From positions 310,001-374,000 of the forward strand of contig NZ_JASNRD010000001.1 in the NCBI RefSeq assembly GCF_030412015.1: 64,000 nt of DNA, read 5' to 3'. Each line of letters opens with the position of its first letter. Within the stretch, counting starts at the first letter, position 1. This document shows positions 63,147 through 64,000 of this stretch, one piece after another. The stretch is from Massilia sp. YIM B02763. Its GTDB lineage: Bacteria > Pseudomonadota > Gammaproteobacteria > Burkholderiales > Burkholderiaceae_D. The notes under the pieces are model-generated. The model made no database searches. It was not told the DNA's origin and worked only from the letters and a program-made list of their open reading frames with translations. Both the position numbers and the translations under genes were made by a program.

Positions 63147-64000
63147 TTACAGCTTCGCCAGCTTCTGCCACGTCTCGATCACCGAATCCGGGTTCAGCGA
63201 CATCGACTCGATGCCCTGCTCCATCAGCCATTCCGCGAAGTCCGGGTTGTCCGACGGCCCCTGGCCGCAGATGCCCACGTACTTGCCCTGCTTCTGGCAG
63301 GCCTTGATCGCCAGCGACAGCATGGCTTTCACGGCCGGGTCGCGCTCGTCGAAGTCCTTGGCCAGCAGCTCCATGCCGGAGTCGCGGTCCAGGCCCAGGG
63401 TCAGCTGGGTGAGGTCGTTCGAGCCGATCGAGAAGCCGTCGAAGTAGTCCAGGAACTGCTCGGCCAGGATGGCGTTCGACGGGACTTCGCACATCATGAT
63501 GACGCGCAGGCCGTTTTCTCCGCGCTTCAGGCCGTATTTCGCCAGCAGCCCGATGACCTTCTCGGCCTGGCCCAGCGTGCGCACGAACGGGATCATGATC
63601 TCGACGTTGGTCAGGCCCATTTCCTCGCGCACGCGCTTCATGGCCATGCATTCCATCTCGAAGGACTCGGCGAAGTCGTCGGAGATGTAGCGGGCGGCGC
63701 CGCGGAAGCCCAGCATCGGGTTTTCCTCGTCCGGCTCGTAGCGCGAACCGCCGATCAGCTTCTTGTACTCGTTCGACTTGAAGTCGGACAGGCGCACGAT
63801 GACGGGCTTCGGCCAGAACGCGGCGGCGATGGTCGCCACGCCTTCGGCCAGCTTGTCGACGTAGAACGCGCGCGGCGAGGCGTGGCCGCGGGCCACCGAT
63901 TCCACGGCCTTCTTGAGGTCGTTGTCGATGTTCGGGTACTCGAGGATGGCCTTCGGGTGCACGCCGATATTGTTGTTGATGATGAACTCCAGGCGCGCCA
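63147..64000 (-). CDS. ppsA: Phosphoenolpyruvate synthase, C-terminal part
   Basis: The gene runs off the right edge. The 284 visible residues cover the PEP-utilising C-terminal domain: [72 protein letters not shown] (substrate-binding block) and GICGQGPS with the active-site Cys. It makes PEP from pyruvate and ATP in gluconeogenesis. Confidence 0.95.
   Translation of the reverse strand, partial: ARLEFIINNNIGVHPKAILEYPNIDNDLKKAVESVARGHASPRAFYVDKLAEGVATIAAAFWPKPVIVRLSDFKSNEYKKLIGGSRYEPDEENPMLGFRGAARYISDDFAESFEMECMAMKRVREEMGLTNVEIMIPFVRTLGQAEKVIGLLAKYGLKRGENGLRVIMMCEVPSNAILAEQFLDYFDGFSIGSNDLTQLTLGLDRDSGMELLAKDFDERDPAVKAMLSLAIKACQKQGKYVGICGQGPSDNPDFAEWLMEQGIESMSLNPDSVIETWQKLAKL

Overview
The window is GC-rich, densely coded DNA from a betaproteobacterium, most likely the family Oxalobacteraceae (Massilia-like). 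The evidence is the housekeeping block guaB-guaA / DUF4124 / rnfH-ratA / smpB in Burkholderiales order, ppsA, Sox-type sulfur oxidation, many TonB-dependent receptors and two families of short palindromic intergenic repeats. No rRNA, tRNA, CRISPR array, intact transposase or integrase was recognised.

Layout. 1-2.0 kb (minus): the end of a Sox-type cluster (soxC start, a DUF302 protein, a YeiH-type exporter). 2.2-9.8 kb (plus): an MFS transporter, an FAD monooxygenase, an Old Yellow Enzyme and a three-subunit molybdenum hydroxylase (tri-haem cytochrome c, [2Fe-2S] subunit, Mo subunit) ending at a strong terminator. The [2Fe-2S] gene carries two apparent one-base deletions. 9.8-14.0 kb: an OsmC-YcaO fusion, a small membrane protein and an outer-membrane barrel. 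14.2-18.1 kb: a proVWX-like betaine/proline-betaine ABC importer behind a sigma70 promoter and a long leader predicted to fold into several stem-loops. 18.1-24.7 kb: a His/Cys-rich small membrane protein, a DUF3526-type ABC exporter and a TonB-dependent receptor, probably metal related. 25.3-26.8 kb: a sugar porter.

26.8-47.2 kb is an accessory island and the most interesting part. A six-gene minus-strand operon encodes a SLOG-family protein, an SGNH-like protein, an unknown protein, a WYL-domain regulator, a NucS-like protein with a degenerate active site and a NADAR-family protein. Divergent from it is a plus-strand set: a 66-aa triple-repeat protein, an alpha/beta hydrolase, a lone FtsK-gamma-like winged helix and an unknown protein. 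A second divergent pair is a tandem AAA+ ATPase (minus) and a sirtuin translationally coupled to an unknown protein (plus). All four divergent units carry the same inverted repeat, TGCGACA-N5-TGTCGCA or a close variant, 37-46 nt before the start codon. This suggests one regulon, plausibly controlled by the WYL protein. NADAR, sirtuin and SLOG families all act on NAD+ or ADP-ribose derivatives, and an unknown protein in the middle has an ADP-ribosyltransferase-like sequence block. Next come a RecB-like nuclease/helicase, a broken nuclease-like remnant and a three-gene McrBC-type restriction operon. I infer a defence or nucleic-acid-damage-response island.

47.2-64 kb returns to core genes: guaA, guaB, a DUF4124 protein, rnfH-ratA divergent from smpB, a Bcr/CflA-type MFS exporter, lepB, a Fur-box-controlled PepSY reductase and TonB siderophore receptor pair, an SPFH/NfeD operon, a YnfA-family protein, three unknown small genes and the C-terminal part of ppsA.
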